The notes under the pieces are model-generated. The model worked only from the letters and a program-made list of their open reading frames with translations. It was not told the DNA's origin and did not search any database. From positions 57,801,809 to 57,865,808 of the forward strand of contig NC_089494.1 in NCBI RefSeq assembly GCF_036850765.1: a DNA stretch of 64,000 nt, written 5' to 3'. The stretch comes from Saccopteryx bilineata (taxonomy: Eukaryota; Chordata; Mammalia; Chiroptera; Emballonuridae). The first letter of the stretch is position 1; each line of letters opens with the position of its first letter. A program made the translations under genes and the position numbers. Of this stretch, positions 23,839 to 35,274 are shown in pieces.

Positions 23839-24216
23839 GCCCTGGCCGGTTGGCTCAGCGGTAGAGCGTCGGCCTGGCGTGCGGGGGTCCCAGGTTCGAT
23901 TCCCGGCCAGGGCACATAGGAGAAGCGCCCATTTGCTTCTCCATCCCCTCCCCTCCTTCCTCTCTGTCTCTCTCTTCCCCTCCCGCAGCCAAGGCTCCAT
24001 TGGAGCCAAGATGGCCCGGGCGCTGGGGATGGCTTCTTGGCCTCTGCCCCAGGCGCTGGAGTGGCTCTGATGCGGCAGAGTGACGCCCCGGAGGGGCAGA
24101 GCCTCACCCCTGGTGGGTGTGCCGGGTGGATCTCAGTCGGGCGCATGCGGGAGTCTAACTGTCTCTCCCCGTTTCCAGCTTCGGAGAAATACAAAAAAAA
24201 AAAAAAAAAAAAAAAA
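23839..24216 (+). mobile_element. SINE-A copy 6
   Basis: Complete head, one internal unit, A-tail of over 20 bases. The flanks aaaaaagccaacgag and aaaaaagacaatgaa look like a decayed TSD. Confidence 0.92.
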
Positions 24217-24224
24217 GACAATGA

Positions 24225-24564
24225 ATCCCCAGCCTAATCTCTCTGGCCCCAAGGAAGATGAGGAGGAATGCTTTTCATTGTCTCTCCTTGATTTTCTACA
24301 ATATTTGTAAAAAGTAAACACACACACACACATACAATATTTGTGATGAGAGCCCATTCCTCCTCCTAGAAATTCTTTCTTCTCTTGACTAGGGGACATA
24401 ATACTCTATCTCTTACCTACTTATCTAACAGTTCCTTCTCTACCTCAGATATCTCCTATTCTTCTCGTCTCCTAAAAATTTCATCAGTCCCTAAATTGTT
24501 ATCCCTGCCCCTCTTACCCACAGACCTACTTAAATGCTTTCCTGCTTCCAGAGTACTCAGAGCA
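24225..24564. other. unassigned, with a short (CA)n
   Basis: acacacacacacac at about 24,318-24,331; otherwise CT-rich sequence that could be an L2 remnant. Confidence 0.4.
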
Positions 24565-24579
24565 CTAAATCACATTCTT

Positions 24580-24737
24580 TTTTTTTTTTTAGAGAGAAGA
24601 GACTGAGAGAGAGGAGGAGGGAGGAGCGGGAAGCATCAACTCCCATATGTGCCTTGACCAGGCAAGCCCAGGGTCTTGAACCCGCCACCGAGGCGTTCCA
24701 GGTCCACGCTTTAGCCACTGCGCCACCACAGGTCGGG
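24580..24737 (-). mobile_element. SINE-C copy 4 (antisense)
   Basis: Perfect 15-bp TSD ctaaatcacattctt at 24,565-24,579 and 24,738-24,752. Confidence 0.94.
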
Positions 24738-24752
24738 CTAAATCACATTCTT

Positions 24753-25130
24753 GTTGTGACACTTAACCTCATTATACTTTGTATTATACTAAATTGTCTT
24801 ATCTCTCCTACAGGATGGGTAAATTCTTGAGAGCAGGATTGAGAGCTTAATCATCTTTCTTTCTCCCTTAAGACCTAACCAAATCTCTTGAACATAGTCT
24901 TTGCTATAAGTAACTAAGTGGATAAGGATATAAAAATACTTTTAATACATTATTAACATTAAAACAGAGTCTTGCAAATACTGTTGAAAATTCTCTTATC
25001 TCTCTAAAACTAGCTTTTGATTTGTAACAAAGGCATAAGAGAGCCACTGTATGTATTTACATTTTATGGAAGTTTTCCTATTATGAATATTAACATATTA
25101 ATTTGCAATTAACATGCTAAAAAATAAAAC
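24753..25130. other. unassigned non-coding sequence
   Basis: Its start resembles an L2-sense fragment (cttgttgtgacacttaacctc); the rest is unrecognised. Confidence 0.4.
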
Positions 25131-25375
25131 AGCTAGTACTTATAATGTGCCTGTTCTAATAAGTATACATACATTAATTCACTCTATCCTTCCAAAAACC
25201 TTTTGTTTTAGGTACTATTTATAGATTTTTCATCTCACAAATGAGATAACTAAGGCAGAGTAGAGTTAAATGACTTATACGAGGTCACACAGCTGGACAA
25301 AACAAAGCAGGATTTGACCCAGGCAGCCATGGCCTCAATTTGTGCTTGTAATCCCAAACCTTATCTAAGTAGTCA
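25131..25375 (-). repeat. MIR (antisense)
   Basis: Complement of MIR: acttatacgaggtcacacagctgg with ggatttgacccaggcagcc downstream. Confidence 0.8.
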
Positions 25376-25441
25376 TTAACTATAAAAATCTAATTCTACA
25401 TAAGCATTTTAAAAATTATTTAGAACTTTTTGCGTAAACTT

Positions 25442-25853
25442 TTTTTATTGATTTTTTTTTTAGAGGGAGAGAGGATGAAAGAGAGAAACATTGATTTGCT
25501 GTTTCACTTATTTATACATTTATTGGTTGATTTTTTTAATTATTTTTTTTAGTGAGAAAGACAAGAAGGGAGAGAGATGAGAAGCATCAACTTACAGTTG
25601 CATCACTTAAGTTGTTCATTATTGCTTCTCATAACTGAAGCCCAAGCCAAGCCACTGACCCCTTGCTCAAGCCAGTGACCCCGGGCTCAAGTCACAAACC
25701 TTTAGGTTGCAAGTCAGCCACTTTGGGATATGTCAATGATCCCACGCTGAAGCTGGCAAACCCATGCTCAAGCCAGCAACCTTGGGGTTTCAAATCTGGG
25801 ACCTCAGCATCCCAGGTAGAGGTTCTATCCACTGAGCTACTACTGGCCAGGCA
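25442..25853 (-). mobile_element. SINE-D fragment plus SINE-B copy 6 (both antisense)
   Basis: 25,442-25,520 is the 3' part of a SINE-D (gagagaaacattgatttgctg on plus). From about 25,523 a SINE-B follows on the same strand and ends in tactactggccaggc. The SINE-D head is missing on the far side. Confidence 0.8.
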
Positions 25854-25854
25854 T

Positions 25855-26180
25855 GGAAACTTTCTATAAGTAATACTTTTTTTCTGTAATATTAACAAAA
25901 ATATCTATTAACTACATAAGTTCTGGCTAAAGTACACATATACAATTTACTAATGCATATTTCATAATGTCAATTTTGCATTAAATATTACAATATTTTA
26001 AGCTACTTTATTCTACTTCTGGATGCTTAAAAGTGTTATATCATAGTAACATGGTCCCTGCACTGGCTGCTCCCTCTGCCAGGAAAGGGTCTGCGCCCAG
26101 CTTTTCCCAGCCTGCCCATTCCATCACTCAGGCTCAACTCAGAGTCTCCACCGAGCAAGGCACTGCCTGGCCGGTCCATG
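25855..26180. other. unassigned non-coding sequence
   Basis: No recognised feature. Confidence 0.5.
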
Positions 26181-26487
26181 CTGTCATGGGTTGAATTGTG
26201 TCCCCAAAAAGATACGTTGAATAGCTAGTGAAGACGAGAATCTTTTTATGTATCTGTTGGCCATTTGTATGTCCTCTTGGGAGAAGTGTCTGTTCAGGTC
26301 CTCTCCCCATTTCTTAACTGGATTGCTTGCTTGTTTGTTGCTGAGTTTCATGAGTTCTTTATGTATTTTTGATATTAACCCCTCATTAGAACTTAACATC
26401 ACCTCCCATTTTGTTGGTGTTTGTTTTGTTGTCAGTTTCTTTTGCTATTTGAGAAATGCAAATCAAAATTACAAAGAGATATCACCT

Positions 26488-26865
26488 GCCCTCGCTGGCT
26501 GGCTCAGCGGTAGAGTGTCAGCCAGTGTGTGGAAGTCCCAGGTTCAATTCCTGGCCAGGTCACACAGGAGAAGCACCCATCTGCTTTTCCACCCTTCCCC
26601 CTCTCCTTTCTCTCTGTCTCTCTCTTCCCCTCCTGCAGCCAAGGCTCCACTGGAGCAAAGTTGGCCCGGTGCTGAGGATGGCTTTGTGACCTCCGCCTCA
26701 GGCACTAGAATGGCTCCAGCTGCAATGGGGCAACACACCAGATGGGCAGAGCATCGCCCCCTGGTGGGCATGCCTGGTGAATCCCAGGTGAGTGCATGCG
26801 AGAGTCTGTCTCTCTGCCTCCCTGCTTCTCACTTCAAAAAAATACAAAAAAAGAAAAGAAAAGAA
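26488..26865 (+). mobile_element. SINE-A copy 7, nested in L1
   Basis: Diverged head gccctcgctggctggctcag. TSD aaagagatatcacct versus aaaagatagcacct. One internal unit. It fuses with L1 into a 312-codon open frame that is not a gene. Confidence 0.9.
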
Positions 26866-27403
26866 AAAGATAGCACCTCATACCTGTTCAATTGGCTATT
26901 ATCAACAAGACAGGTAATTAACAAATGTTGGAGAGGCTGTGGAGAAAAAGGAACCCTCATTCACTGCTGGTGGGAATGTAAATTAGTACAACTATTATGG
27001 AAAAAAGTATGGTGGTTCCTCAAAAAACTAAGAATAGAATTACTATATGACCCAGAAATCCCTCTACTTCTATCTACCCCCAAAACTCAAAAACATTGGT
27101 ACGTAAAAACACATGCACCCCCATGTTCATTGCAGCATCATTCACGGTGTCCAAAACGTGGAAATAACCAAAGTGTCCTTCGATAGAGGATTGGATAAAG
27201 AAGACATGGTATATATATACAATGGAATACTACTCAGCCATAAGAAATGATGACATAGTGACATTTATGACAACACAGATGGACCCTGAGAACATTATAC
27301 TGAGTGACATAAGTAAATCAGAGAAAGCTAAGAACTGTATGATTTTACACATAAGTGGGATACAAAACTGAGACTCACGGACATAGATAAGAGTACAGTG
27401 GTG

Positions 27404-27998
27404 GCCTTGGCTGGTTGGCTCAGTGGTAGAGCGTCGGCCTGGCGTGCAGAAGCCCCGGGTTCGATTTCCGGCCAGGGCACACAGGAGAGGCGCCCATCTG
27501 CTTCTCCACCCCTCCCCCTCTCCTTTCTCTCTGTCTCTCTCTTCCCCTCCCGCAGCCGAGGCTCCATTGGAGCAAAAGATGGCCCGGGCGCTGGGGATGG
27601 CTCCTTGGCCTCTGCCCCAGGCGCTGGAATGGCTCTGGTTGCAGCAGAGCAACGCCCTGGATGGGCAGAGCATCGCCCCCTGGTGGGCGTGCCGGGTGGA
27701 TCCCAGTTGGGCGCGTGCGGGAGTCTGTCTGATTGCCTCTCCATTTCCAGCTTCAGAAAAATTTTAATTTCTTTTTTTTTATTTTTTTATTTATTCATTT
27801 TTAGAGAGGAGAAAAGAGAGAGACAGAGAGAAGAGAGAGACAGAGAGAGAGAAGGGGGAGGAGCTGGAAGCATCAACTCCTATATGTGCCTTGACCAGGC
27901 AAGCCCAGGGTTTCGAACCGGCGACCTCAGCATTTCCAGGTCGACGCTTTATCCACTGCGCCACCACAGGTCAAGCTTTAAATTTCTTTTAAAAAATT
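27404..27998 (+). mobile_element. SINE-A copy 8, tail interrupted by a SINE-C
   Basis: Head gccttggctggttggctcag, one internal unit. TSD aagagtacagtggt before and aagagtgcagtggt after (about 27,390 and 28,009). SINE-C at 27,776-27,976 sits in its A-rich tail. Confidence 0.9.
27776..27976 (-). mobile_element. SINE-C copy 5 (antisense), nested in SINE-A
   Basis: tttaatttctttt before and ttaaatttctttt after. The deepest layer of the stack MLT1 > L1 > SINE-A > SINE-C. Confidence 0.9.
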
Positions 27999-28591
27999 AA
28001 TTAAACAAAAAGAGTGCAGTGGTTACAAGAGGGAGGGAGGTGTGAGGGAGGGGAAGGGGCAGGGGGATGATTGAAAATGATTTGACTTTGGGTGATGGAT
28101 ATACAACATAATCAATCGACTATTCAAATGATGTAGTGATATTTACCTAAAGTCTATGTACACTTGTTGATCAGTGTCACCCTGTTAAATTTATTTTTCT
28201 CAATTAAAAAAAAAAAGATATGTTGAAGTCCAAACCCCCAAAATCTCAGAATGTGACTTCATTTGGAAATAGAGTTGTTGCAAGGTAATTAGTTAAGATG
28301 AGGTCATACTGGAGTAGGGTCAGTCCTTAATTCATTGTGACTATGCCTTTATAAGAGGAAACCCACAGACACTCGAGGAAAAAGGCCACGTGAAGGACAC
28401 AAAGATTGGGGTTATGTTACCACAAGCCAGGAAATTCCTGGGGCTGCAGATATAGAAGAGGCAAGGAAGGATCCATCTTGATTTTGGATTTCTGGCCTCC
28501 GGCGCTTTGAGAAAATACCTTCCTACTGTTTTACGCCACCCAGTTCATGGTGCTTTGCTACGGCAGCCCTAGGAAACTAATAAACTCACCA

Positions 28592-28795
28592 CCAGGACCA
28601 ACTGCTCTTGCCCTATCAGTCACTTTTACTGCCATCATACTTCTTAATAGTATCCAAAAGAGCAATGTACTTTTGCTGATTCTCTCTGTTCATTAAAATG
28701 TCAGTTCTATGGGAGCTGGGTCCTTTCTGACTTCAAAGCACAGAGCCTGACATATAGTACATAGTCAAGAAATAGTTTGTCCAATAAATGAATGA
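28592..28795 (+). repeat. LINE L2 3' end (sense)
   Basis: Ends like 'agcacagagcctgacatatagtacatagtcaagaaatag' and 'ccaataaatgaatga', the L2 terminus. Confidence 0.75.
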
Positions 28796-29085
28796 TCCTG
28801 AGAACAATAATAGGATTAAAGAATATCAGAATGAACATTCATTTCCAATATTGGAAACACCATAAACCCTCCTATAATCTAGTAACAAAGTAATACAAGA
28901 TTTACCTAACACTGAGTGAGACTTGGTACTATTTTAACTATCCAGCACTCTGGGAAACGAACTTCTGAGCTAAAGAAAAACAGCTTCAACAGCTTCAGCA
29001 AAATGAGAGTCAAGAAGCATTCCTTACTCACTACGTACTTCAAAGGTATGGCTGAAATAAAATTACTTTTTAAACCAATGTTTTC
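28796..29085. other. unassigned non-coding sequence
   Basis: Nothing recognised. Confidence 0.5.
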
Positions 29086-29087
29086 TA

Positions 29088-29481
29088 CAGTGTGTCCGTA
29101 AAGTCATGGTGCACTTTTGACCAGTCACAGGAAAGCAACAAAAGATGATAGAAATGTGAAATCTGCACCAAATAAAAGGAAAACTCTCCCAGTTTCATGC
29201 CTATTCAGTGCAGTCGATGTGGGCTCACGCACAGATTTTTTAGGGCTCCTTAGGTAGCTATCCCGTATAGCCTCTACAGACTCGTCACTGACTGATGGCC
29301 TACCAGAATGGGGTTTCTCCACCAAACTGCCGGTTTCCTTCAACTGCTTATCCCACCGAGTAATGTTATTCCTATGTGGTGGCGCTTCGTTATAAACGCG
29401 CCGATATTCACGTTGCACTTTGGTCACGGATTCAAATTTAGCGATCCTGAACTTTCCTCTGTACCGTCCACATCTCGACTG
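29088..29481 (-). mobile_element. internally deleted mariner copy 1, 5'-truncated
   Basis: It begins next to a TA with cagtgtgtccgtaaagtcat, which is the 3' terminal repeat of the copy at 58,308-59,287. It then runs through the transposase N-terminal region on the minus strand and stops at the equivalent of ccagtcgagatg, so the 5' terminal repeat is absent. It shares the same internal deletion as the other copy. Confidence 0.88.
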
Positions 29482-29484
29482 CAC
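29125..29484 (-). pseudogene. mariner transposase N-terminal fragment
   Basis: About 85 codons of a transposase DNA-binding region remain in frame. Visible are the helix-turn-helix part (KVQREYRRVYNEAPPHRNNI) and the linker GRPSVSDESVEAI. A full mariner transposase is about 340 residues; the catalytic DDE/D part is absent and the frame reads straight into the 3' terminal repeat. It cannot transpose by itself. Compared with the copy at 58,481 it differs at several residues around the start. The ATG chosen gives MQSRCGRY; the true start of the family is uncertain. Confidence 0.8.
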
Positions 29485-30363
29485 TTTCTATTACATAGGA
29501 CTTAATAGCTCTCTACGTGTTAAGTTAGAGAACTCATTTCAATAACCACTGTTTTGCCCTCTGTTAGTAAGTGAGGCTTCCAGTGGTTAGAGGGCAGGCT
29601 GCTTAGTAAATGGGGAAGCTGGGGACAGACTTGAGTAGCCATGGTTCCTACTCCAGGGTTCTTCCTGTCAAATATAAACTGCTTCTCTGATAAAAGTATA
29701 CTGTGATCTAAAGTGCCACAGATAGTAGCTATTTTCACAGAGGTATGTATGGGGGAGGAAAGTTAAATGTGGGGCAAGAAGCAGTTAGTATAACATTGTT
29801 ATCATGTTTATTTAAAATATGCTACTAAATCTCTTAAATATAGCAAAATGTTCATTCATGTCAGATTAAACCTGCTCCTCAAATTCTACAAAAGTTAGAT
29901 ATACTAGATGCACTAGTTAAGGATCAAAAGCATCCTGAAATTTCAACAGCCCTGGAAAGTTATGGAAACAGTTTTCTAGAAACTTCCACACATATCCGCC
30001 CCAAAGCCAAGCTCTCAAAGGTCATTCCAGGGCTGGCTCTTCTGTGATATCTGCGTCTGTGACCTTTCCCCAGCCACCTCTATTAACCTTTGCTCTTCAA
30101 ATCCCCTCGCTCTGATACCTGAAGTTTCCCGCGGCACGCTACTACAGGGTTGCAGTCTACTCCTCCTAGTTGCCAAATAAAGTTGTTTGGAAAAGAAAAC
30201 GGCCACTAAAATAACAGAGCTTTCACAGAGGAAAGGACTGCAGAGGATTTTTTTTTATTAATTTATAGGAAACATATTTAACTCTAACTTCACACCTAGA
30301 AGTTAAAAGAAAGACAGATGAAACATCTTTCCTTTATACTTTGCTAATGTCGTTTCTTTGTTT
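29485..30363. other. unassigned non-coding sequence
   Basis: No gene or repeat recognised. Short open frames on the minus strand (29,520-29,738 and 30,015-30,206) show no motif. Confidence 0.5.
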
Positions 30364-30556
30364 TTTAAGACTTTATTTATTGATTTTTAGAGAGAGTAGA
30401 GAGAGAAAGAAGCATCAACTAGGAGTTCCTTCACTTTAGTTGTTCAGTGATCGCTTCTCATATGTGCCTTGAGCCGGCAAGCCCAGAGTTTTGAACCAGC
30501 GACCTCAGAGTTCCAGGTCAGTGCTCCGTCCACTGTGCTGCCACCTGCCAGGCTGT
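30364..30556 (-). mobile_element. SINE-C copy 6 (antisense)
   Basis: Head complement ctgccacctgccaggc at the right, tail complement at the left, with the extra 'tagttgttcagtgatcgcttctcat' block seen in longer forms. No reliable TSD. Confidence 0.85.
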
Positions 30557-31095
30557 CAGTGTTATTTCTGATTTAAAACTATCAATTCCAAATGAAAGGC
30601 TATGTCTATTAACTTGGCATAAATATGTATTAATGATGATAATTATATTATTTTTACTTCTTAGGAACATTTTGTAGTACAACACCTCTGATCTTCAAGT
30701 TTTTCCTTTTCTTCAGCACATCAACAAAAAAATAATTCCTATCAGCAAATAATTCTTTTTCCCAAAGTTATGACCTATCAACCATGACGTTGCTACCCTG
30801 GCTTTCTCTAATGTTTAGTACCCCTTCGTGGGCTCTAGAACACAGGCATAATGAAACAATCACTCTCATGAAGGCATGTGTGTAAGAGCAGACCACCATA
30901 AAAGGTTTTAAAAGTTACTATAAAGATATTCCAGGGAATGGCTATTTCAAGTGATAAATGGGACTAATCTCATCAGTAAAAGGGGGGTGGAAGAGGTCAG
31001 TGATTCCAAGAATGGACTCCCAAACCCAAGGCCACTTTTTAAAAATGCAGATTCCTGGACACTGTATCAAAACTCAGGGGTAGCAGAGGATCTAG
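30557..31095. other. unassigned, with a possible MER5-type hAT remnant
   Basis: aaaatgcagattcctgg near 31,045 recalls MER5A. Otherwise nothing. Confidence 0.35.
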
Positions 31096-31268
31096 CAGGC
31101 GTCCCCAAACTGCGGCCCCCTGAGGCCATTTATCCAGCCCCCACTGCACTTCTGGAAGGGGCACCTCTTTCATTGATGGTCAGTGAGAGGACCACTGTAT
31201 TTGGCAGCCCTCCAATGGTCTGAGGGACAGTGAACTGGCCCCCTGTGTAAAAAGTTTGGAGACCCCTG
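31096..31268. mobile_element. non-autonomous hAT element (family hAT-1, shortest form, 173 bp)
   Basis: Begins caggcgtccccaaact and ends agtttggagacccctg. Same family and orientation as 481-816, with a larger internal deletion. I see no matching 8-bp TSD. Confidence 0.85.
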
Positions 31269-31739
31269 AAGGCTGTCATCCATAAAATCACATATTCATC
31301 TATTTTATCATTGTCAGCTGCACCTAATGGAGTTGGAGTATCAATTTCTTTATCCCCAGTTCTGCGCTCTCTCAGCCTCAGGCTTCTGCCACCAGCTTCT
31401 TCAACACCTGTTCTCCTTGAACTCTCATCTCCACCCTGGCGGTTCCTAATCAACGTCCCTAGGATTTCCCTCCCAGTAAGATCAGTTAGCTGGGGGCACA
31501 GTGGCGAGGGCAGGGCAAAGCAGAGAGCCAAGGTGGGCTAACTCCAAACCAAAGGGTAACCCCTTCCATTTTCCCTCCTCTTGAACTTCAGCCTGTCAGG
31601 GCAGTAGTGGGGGTGAGCCTTTATGCAACTACCAGGGACCTGAAGTCGCAAAGGAATGCTATTTGTTACAAGTACTTAACATTCTTGATCAGTACAAGTA
31701 AGACTCAAGAAATTTTTTAATTATCTTGGTTTGAATAGA
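31269..31739. other. unassigned non-coding sequence
   Basis: Overlapping open frames on both strands at 31,130-31,541 have no recognisable domain. Confidence 0.45.
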
Positions 31740-32382
31740 TAAGCTGACATATTTAAAAATTCAAACAGCAGTAAAGAGTGTACTAAGCATGTGTCCTTCC
31801 ATTCCCCAGCCCAACCACCCAGGCCCCTTCCCCAGAGTCAATCAATCACTGTTACCAGTTTCTTGGGTAACCATCCAGAGAAAGACTTAACAGTTACAGG
31901 TATAAACTCATATCTATAAACTCATATATATTAAGCCCCATAGCCACACACTACTCTGCACCTTGACTTGTTCCCTTGTAATATCTTAGAGATCACTCTT
32001 TATCAGCAAATATAGAATGATCTCATTCCTTTTAACGGCTACCTGGTTTTGTTTCTGTTTATAATTTATGTAAGTGACCCCATGATGATGGATATTTAGC
32101 TCTCCCTAAATCTTTTGTCCTTACAGACAATGCTGCAATGGATGTCTCTGTGCAAATTCATTTTGTGACCTACAAGTATATCTGTAGAAAAACTTCTTAG
32201 GTTCCCTGAGATAAGAATGTAGGTAAATTATTAATTTTAGCAACATTTTCCAATTACTACATAGCTGCTGGACCATTGTGTACCCCTACCAAGAATGTAT
32301 GAGCTTGTCCTCTTTCCCCAAAACCTTGCCACCATAAGGTATTACCAAACATCTAGATCTTTGCCAATTTAATGGACTACAT

Positions 32383-33193
32383 CAGCAATTTTCAACCTTT
32401 TTCATCTCATGGCACACATAAAACTAATTACTAAAATTCTGAGGCACACCATATAATACATATTTAGCCCATCGGACAAAAAAAAATAGGTATAATTTCC
32501 CCCGACACTGGGTAACCCACTTCAGTGCCTGCAGACTACAGGCCGAGGCCAGACAATGGTTCAAGGCCACAATTTTCTCTATGAGAGACCTAGGTAGATG
32601 GGCCTACCATAAGTCCAAAGCCATGACAGATAGTTTTGATTCCTTCATACCAGACAGCTCTTGTTATGTTGGCTGTTGTCATTTTTTAAATTTGATAATC
32701 TAAGGGAAAAGAGGGTCAGTGCCCCTGACTAAATAGTTAAGTTTTTCATGTTTTAAAAATTCTTGTGCCCTGGCTGGTTGGCTCAGTGGTAGAGCGTCAG
32801 CCTGGCGTGCAGAAGTCCCGGGTTCGATTCCTGGCCAGGGCACACAGGAGAAGCGCCCATTTGCTTCTCCACCCCTCCCCCTCTCCTTCCTCTCTGTCTC
32901 TCTCTTCCCCTCCCACAGCTGAGGCTCCACTGGAGCAAAGATGGCCCGGGTGCTGGGGATGGCTCCTTGGCCTCTGCCCCAGGCGCTAGAGTGGCTCTGG
33001 TCGCGGCAGAGCCAGAGCGACACCCCGGAGGGGCAGAGCATCACCCCCTGGTGGGCAGAGCATTGCCCCCTGGTGGGCGTGCCGGGTGGATCCCGGTCGG
33101 GCCCATGCAGGAGTCTGACTGTCTCTCCCCGTTTCCAGCTTCAGAAAAATACAAAAAAAAAAATTCTTGCAGCACATCTGTTGAAAATCACTG
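32383..33193. mobile_element. hAT element (family hAT-3), interrupted by SINE-A
   Basis: Inverted ends cagcaattttcaacc and ggttgaaaatcactg. The interior includes tggcacacataaaactaatt and ggctgttgtcattttttaaa. Without the SINE it is about 420 bp. I could not match an 8-bp TSD. Inserted into the L1M. Confidence 0.75.
32766..33158 (+). mobile_element. SINE-A copy 9, nested in hAT-3
   Basis: Perfect 11-bp TSD aaaaattcttg at 32,755-32,765 and 33,159-33,169. Two internal units. Part of a stack L1M > hAT-3 > SINE-A. Confidence 0.95.
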
Positions 33194-33435
33194 ACTTTAC
33201 AGTTTAAAATTACACTTCTCTCATCCTGAATTGAGTATTTGTAATTCCTCTGCTGTGAACTCTTTGTTCATTGCCTTTGCCCCTTTTTCCATTTGATTAG
33301 CAGTCATTTTTGTTATTGATACACAGGAGCTCTTTGGATATTAAAGAGTTAATGCTGGTCTATGGCACATGTTATAAATGGTTTTTTCTTGGGTGGTGAT
33401 GTTATGTTCCGCCTGTTACATATACTATCTTTTCT

Positions 33436-33618
33436 GTTTGTTTTTAAGCTTTTATTTATTCATTTCAGAGAGGAAAGAGAGAGAGAGAGAGAAGGGGGTA
33501 AGGAGCAGGAAGCATCAACTCCCATATGTGCCTTGACCAGGCAAGCCCAGGGTTTCAAACCAGCGACCTCAGTGTTCCAGGTTGACGATTTATCCACTGC
33601 GCCACCACAGGTCAGGCC
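33436..33618 (-). mobile_element. SINE-C copy 7 (antisense)
   Basis: Perfect 13-bp TSD tactatcttttct at 33,423-33,435 and 33,619-33,631. Confidence 0.94.
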
Positions 33619-33948
33619 TACTATCTTTTCTCACATGGAGTTTAATTTATCAACCTTTTATCTTCTCCTTTCTAGATTAAATTTTTCAAAGCTTTTTAAA
33701 GTATAGAGACAGACCTCTTTAATATCTGGTCTCCATAAGCCTTCAGATTTATGCTTTCATTTCTTCTGTTAGCACTTTTTTGAAAGGAGGCTGGAAGACA
33801 AGCTGCGCTCTATCCACTTACTTCCTGTCCTGACCTTTCTTTTCCATTACCCTGAGTTCTGGTCGATTTTTCTCTCTCCTTCTCCCTTGCTTTCTTCACA
33901 GAGTTTCATATGAACACTCACATTTGTGGAGTGTTCATGTTTCGGAGA

Positions 33949-34099
33949 TCACACTCTTTTTACAGTTCTTGCTTCAATTTGAAGTTTACTGAGATCAAAA
34001 AGGATTTCATTAATGTTTTCATAAGCAACCTGCCATTCAAACTGTGCTACTTTTTCTATTCCAGGGAAATCATATAACAAAAATAGTTCAGATTGTTGC
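33949..34099 (-). other. candidate 3' coding exon, unidentified
   Basis: On the minus strand an acceptor-like tattctcacactatag leads into about 49 codons in frame, ending KLQIEARTVKRV and a TGA stop. The composition (QQSELFLLYDFPGIEKVAQF, then a hydrophilic helix-like stretch with NINEILFDL) looks more protein-like than its neighbours. It overlaps no repeat I recognise. The order of residues faintly recalls the tail of formin FH2 domains, but that is too weak to use. It could equally be chance or an old pseudogene piece. Confidence 0.25.
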
Positions 34100-34160
34100 C
34101 TATAGTGTGAGAATATGCAAAAACTTGCCCAGCTGCTCCAGATACACAGAAACCTCAAAT

Positions 34161-35237
34161 GTTATCTTAATTTAAAATAAAATCAGCCCTTAGACTTTAT
34201 CTCCAGAAATGTTTTTTTTAACAAAAAGTTTTTATTCGTTATATTACATATAAAAAATATCAAGGTTTCTTCTTCCAATTTATGGAAAAATGAAGGACTG
34301 GTTGAGGAGATGTAAAATAGAGCCATTGCTGAAAATTAAGGCCAGGTTTATTTTAGGTTCGATTTTTGAAAAAAGATTCTAAAAACATAGTGCTGTTGTT
34401 CTCCCTTCTATTTCCACAGTTTTCAAAAGGTGGATGGATCAGTCTTAATGCCAAAGTGAGAACTGCCGTGATAGGGTGCAAGATAAAAGGTGAAAGTTAA
34501 TGTTCTACTTCCGACTCAATGCCCTCTACACTTTGATTTTCTCTCCTATTAGTATAGAGAAGAGGAATAAAAAGAGACAGAAAAGTAGGTAGCACAAGAT
34601 AATTTAATTTGTCTGTATCCTTTCCTGTCTATTATAGAGTTAAAAGTCAAAGTTATGGGTATCAAATAGCAAACACCAAAAAAATTTAAATCCTAATATT
34701 TGTAGCATTTATGCCTCTCATCATGCCCTCAAACACAAAAGTCTTTCTCTAAAAACCTAAGAAAATTTAAAAATACGTATGATTTCACTTTCTACATCAA
34801 TTACACAAGAAGGAATAGAAAGGAAGCTTAAAATCCTACTGCCGAGGTTGCAATGGGGTCATTTTCTCATGAACTTACCCATAATTGAGTGAAGAGCTTT
34901 ATTTCCTATCACCCCCCACAGAAGTCAATTATTTGGCATACTATCTCCTAGCTATACTTGCACGTGGGGGCTAGTGCGTCACTGGAGAAGCCTCTGAGCC
35001 TCAGGTTTCCCAATGGAAAATGAGTGAGGCTGGAATAGAAGATTTTTTTAAAACGCCTTTCTGCTAACTTCTTATAAATCTAACATAAAAGGTCATTCAA
35101 GTATTAGCACATCAAGCGAATATGAGTATTTCCAACGTTAGAGTATTTTCTTCATATATTTCATAAATTGACATATAAGCTTATCTTAGAGAAGCTTATC
35201 TTAGAGAAGCAAAATCCATCATATCTAAAGAAGAAGA
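34161..35237. other. unassigned non-coding sequence
   Basis: AT-rich; no gene or repeat recognised. Confidence 0.5.
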
Positions 35238-35274
35238 TAATTTCTGTCTTTTTCTTTTTTGACTTTTTAAAAAA

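Larger units (their letters stand above)
26222..28211 (+). mobile_element. L1 3' end with 5' inversion (twin priming), interrupted by three SINEs
   Basis: 26,222 to about 26,440 is ORF2 sequence on the minus strand (residues SNKQASNPVKKWGEDLN). From about 26,445 the continuation is on the plus strand (ggagaggctgtggagaaaaagg). The TSD is aaaaagatacgttgaa (26,206-26,221) versus aaaaagatatgttgaa (28,212-28,227). The ORF2 end frameshifts after the IPLL motif, so it is dead. Confidence 0.88.
26182..28590 (+). mobile_element. MLT1 LTR split by an L1
   Basis: The left piece (tgtcatgggttgaattgtgtccccaaaaagatacgttgaa, 26,182-26,221) and right piece (from 28,212, gatatgttgaagtccaaaccc, to gcagccctaggaaactaat near 28,585) form one MLT1 LTR. 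The target of the L1 lies inside its 5' part. Confidence 0.85.
31740..33780 (-). mobile_element. L1M fragment (antisense), interrupted by hAT, SINE-A and SINE-C
   Basis: 31,960-32,370 (ccttgacttgttcccttgtaatatcttagagatc, tccttacagacaatgctgcaatggatgtc) and 33,200-33,430 (tgaactctttgttcattgcctttgcccc, gatacacaggagctctttggatattaaag) are antisense L1M in continuous order. Confidence 0.75.

Noticed and set aside
26248..27186. 312-codon open frame, the longest in the window
   Set aside because: It runs from antisense L1 through SINE-A copy 7 into sense L1, an accidental chimera with no single family.
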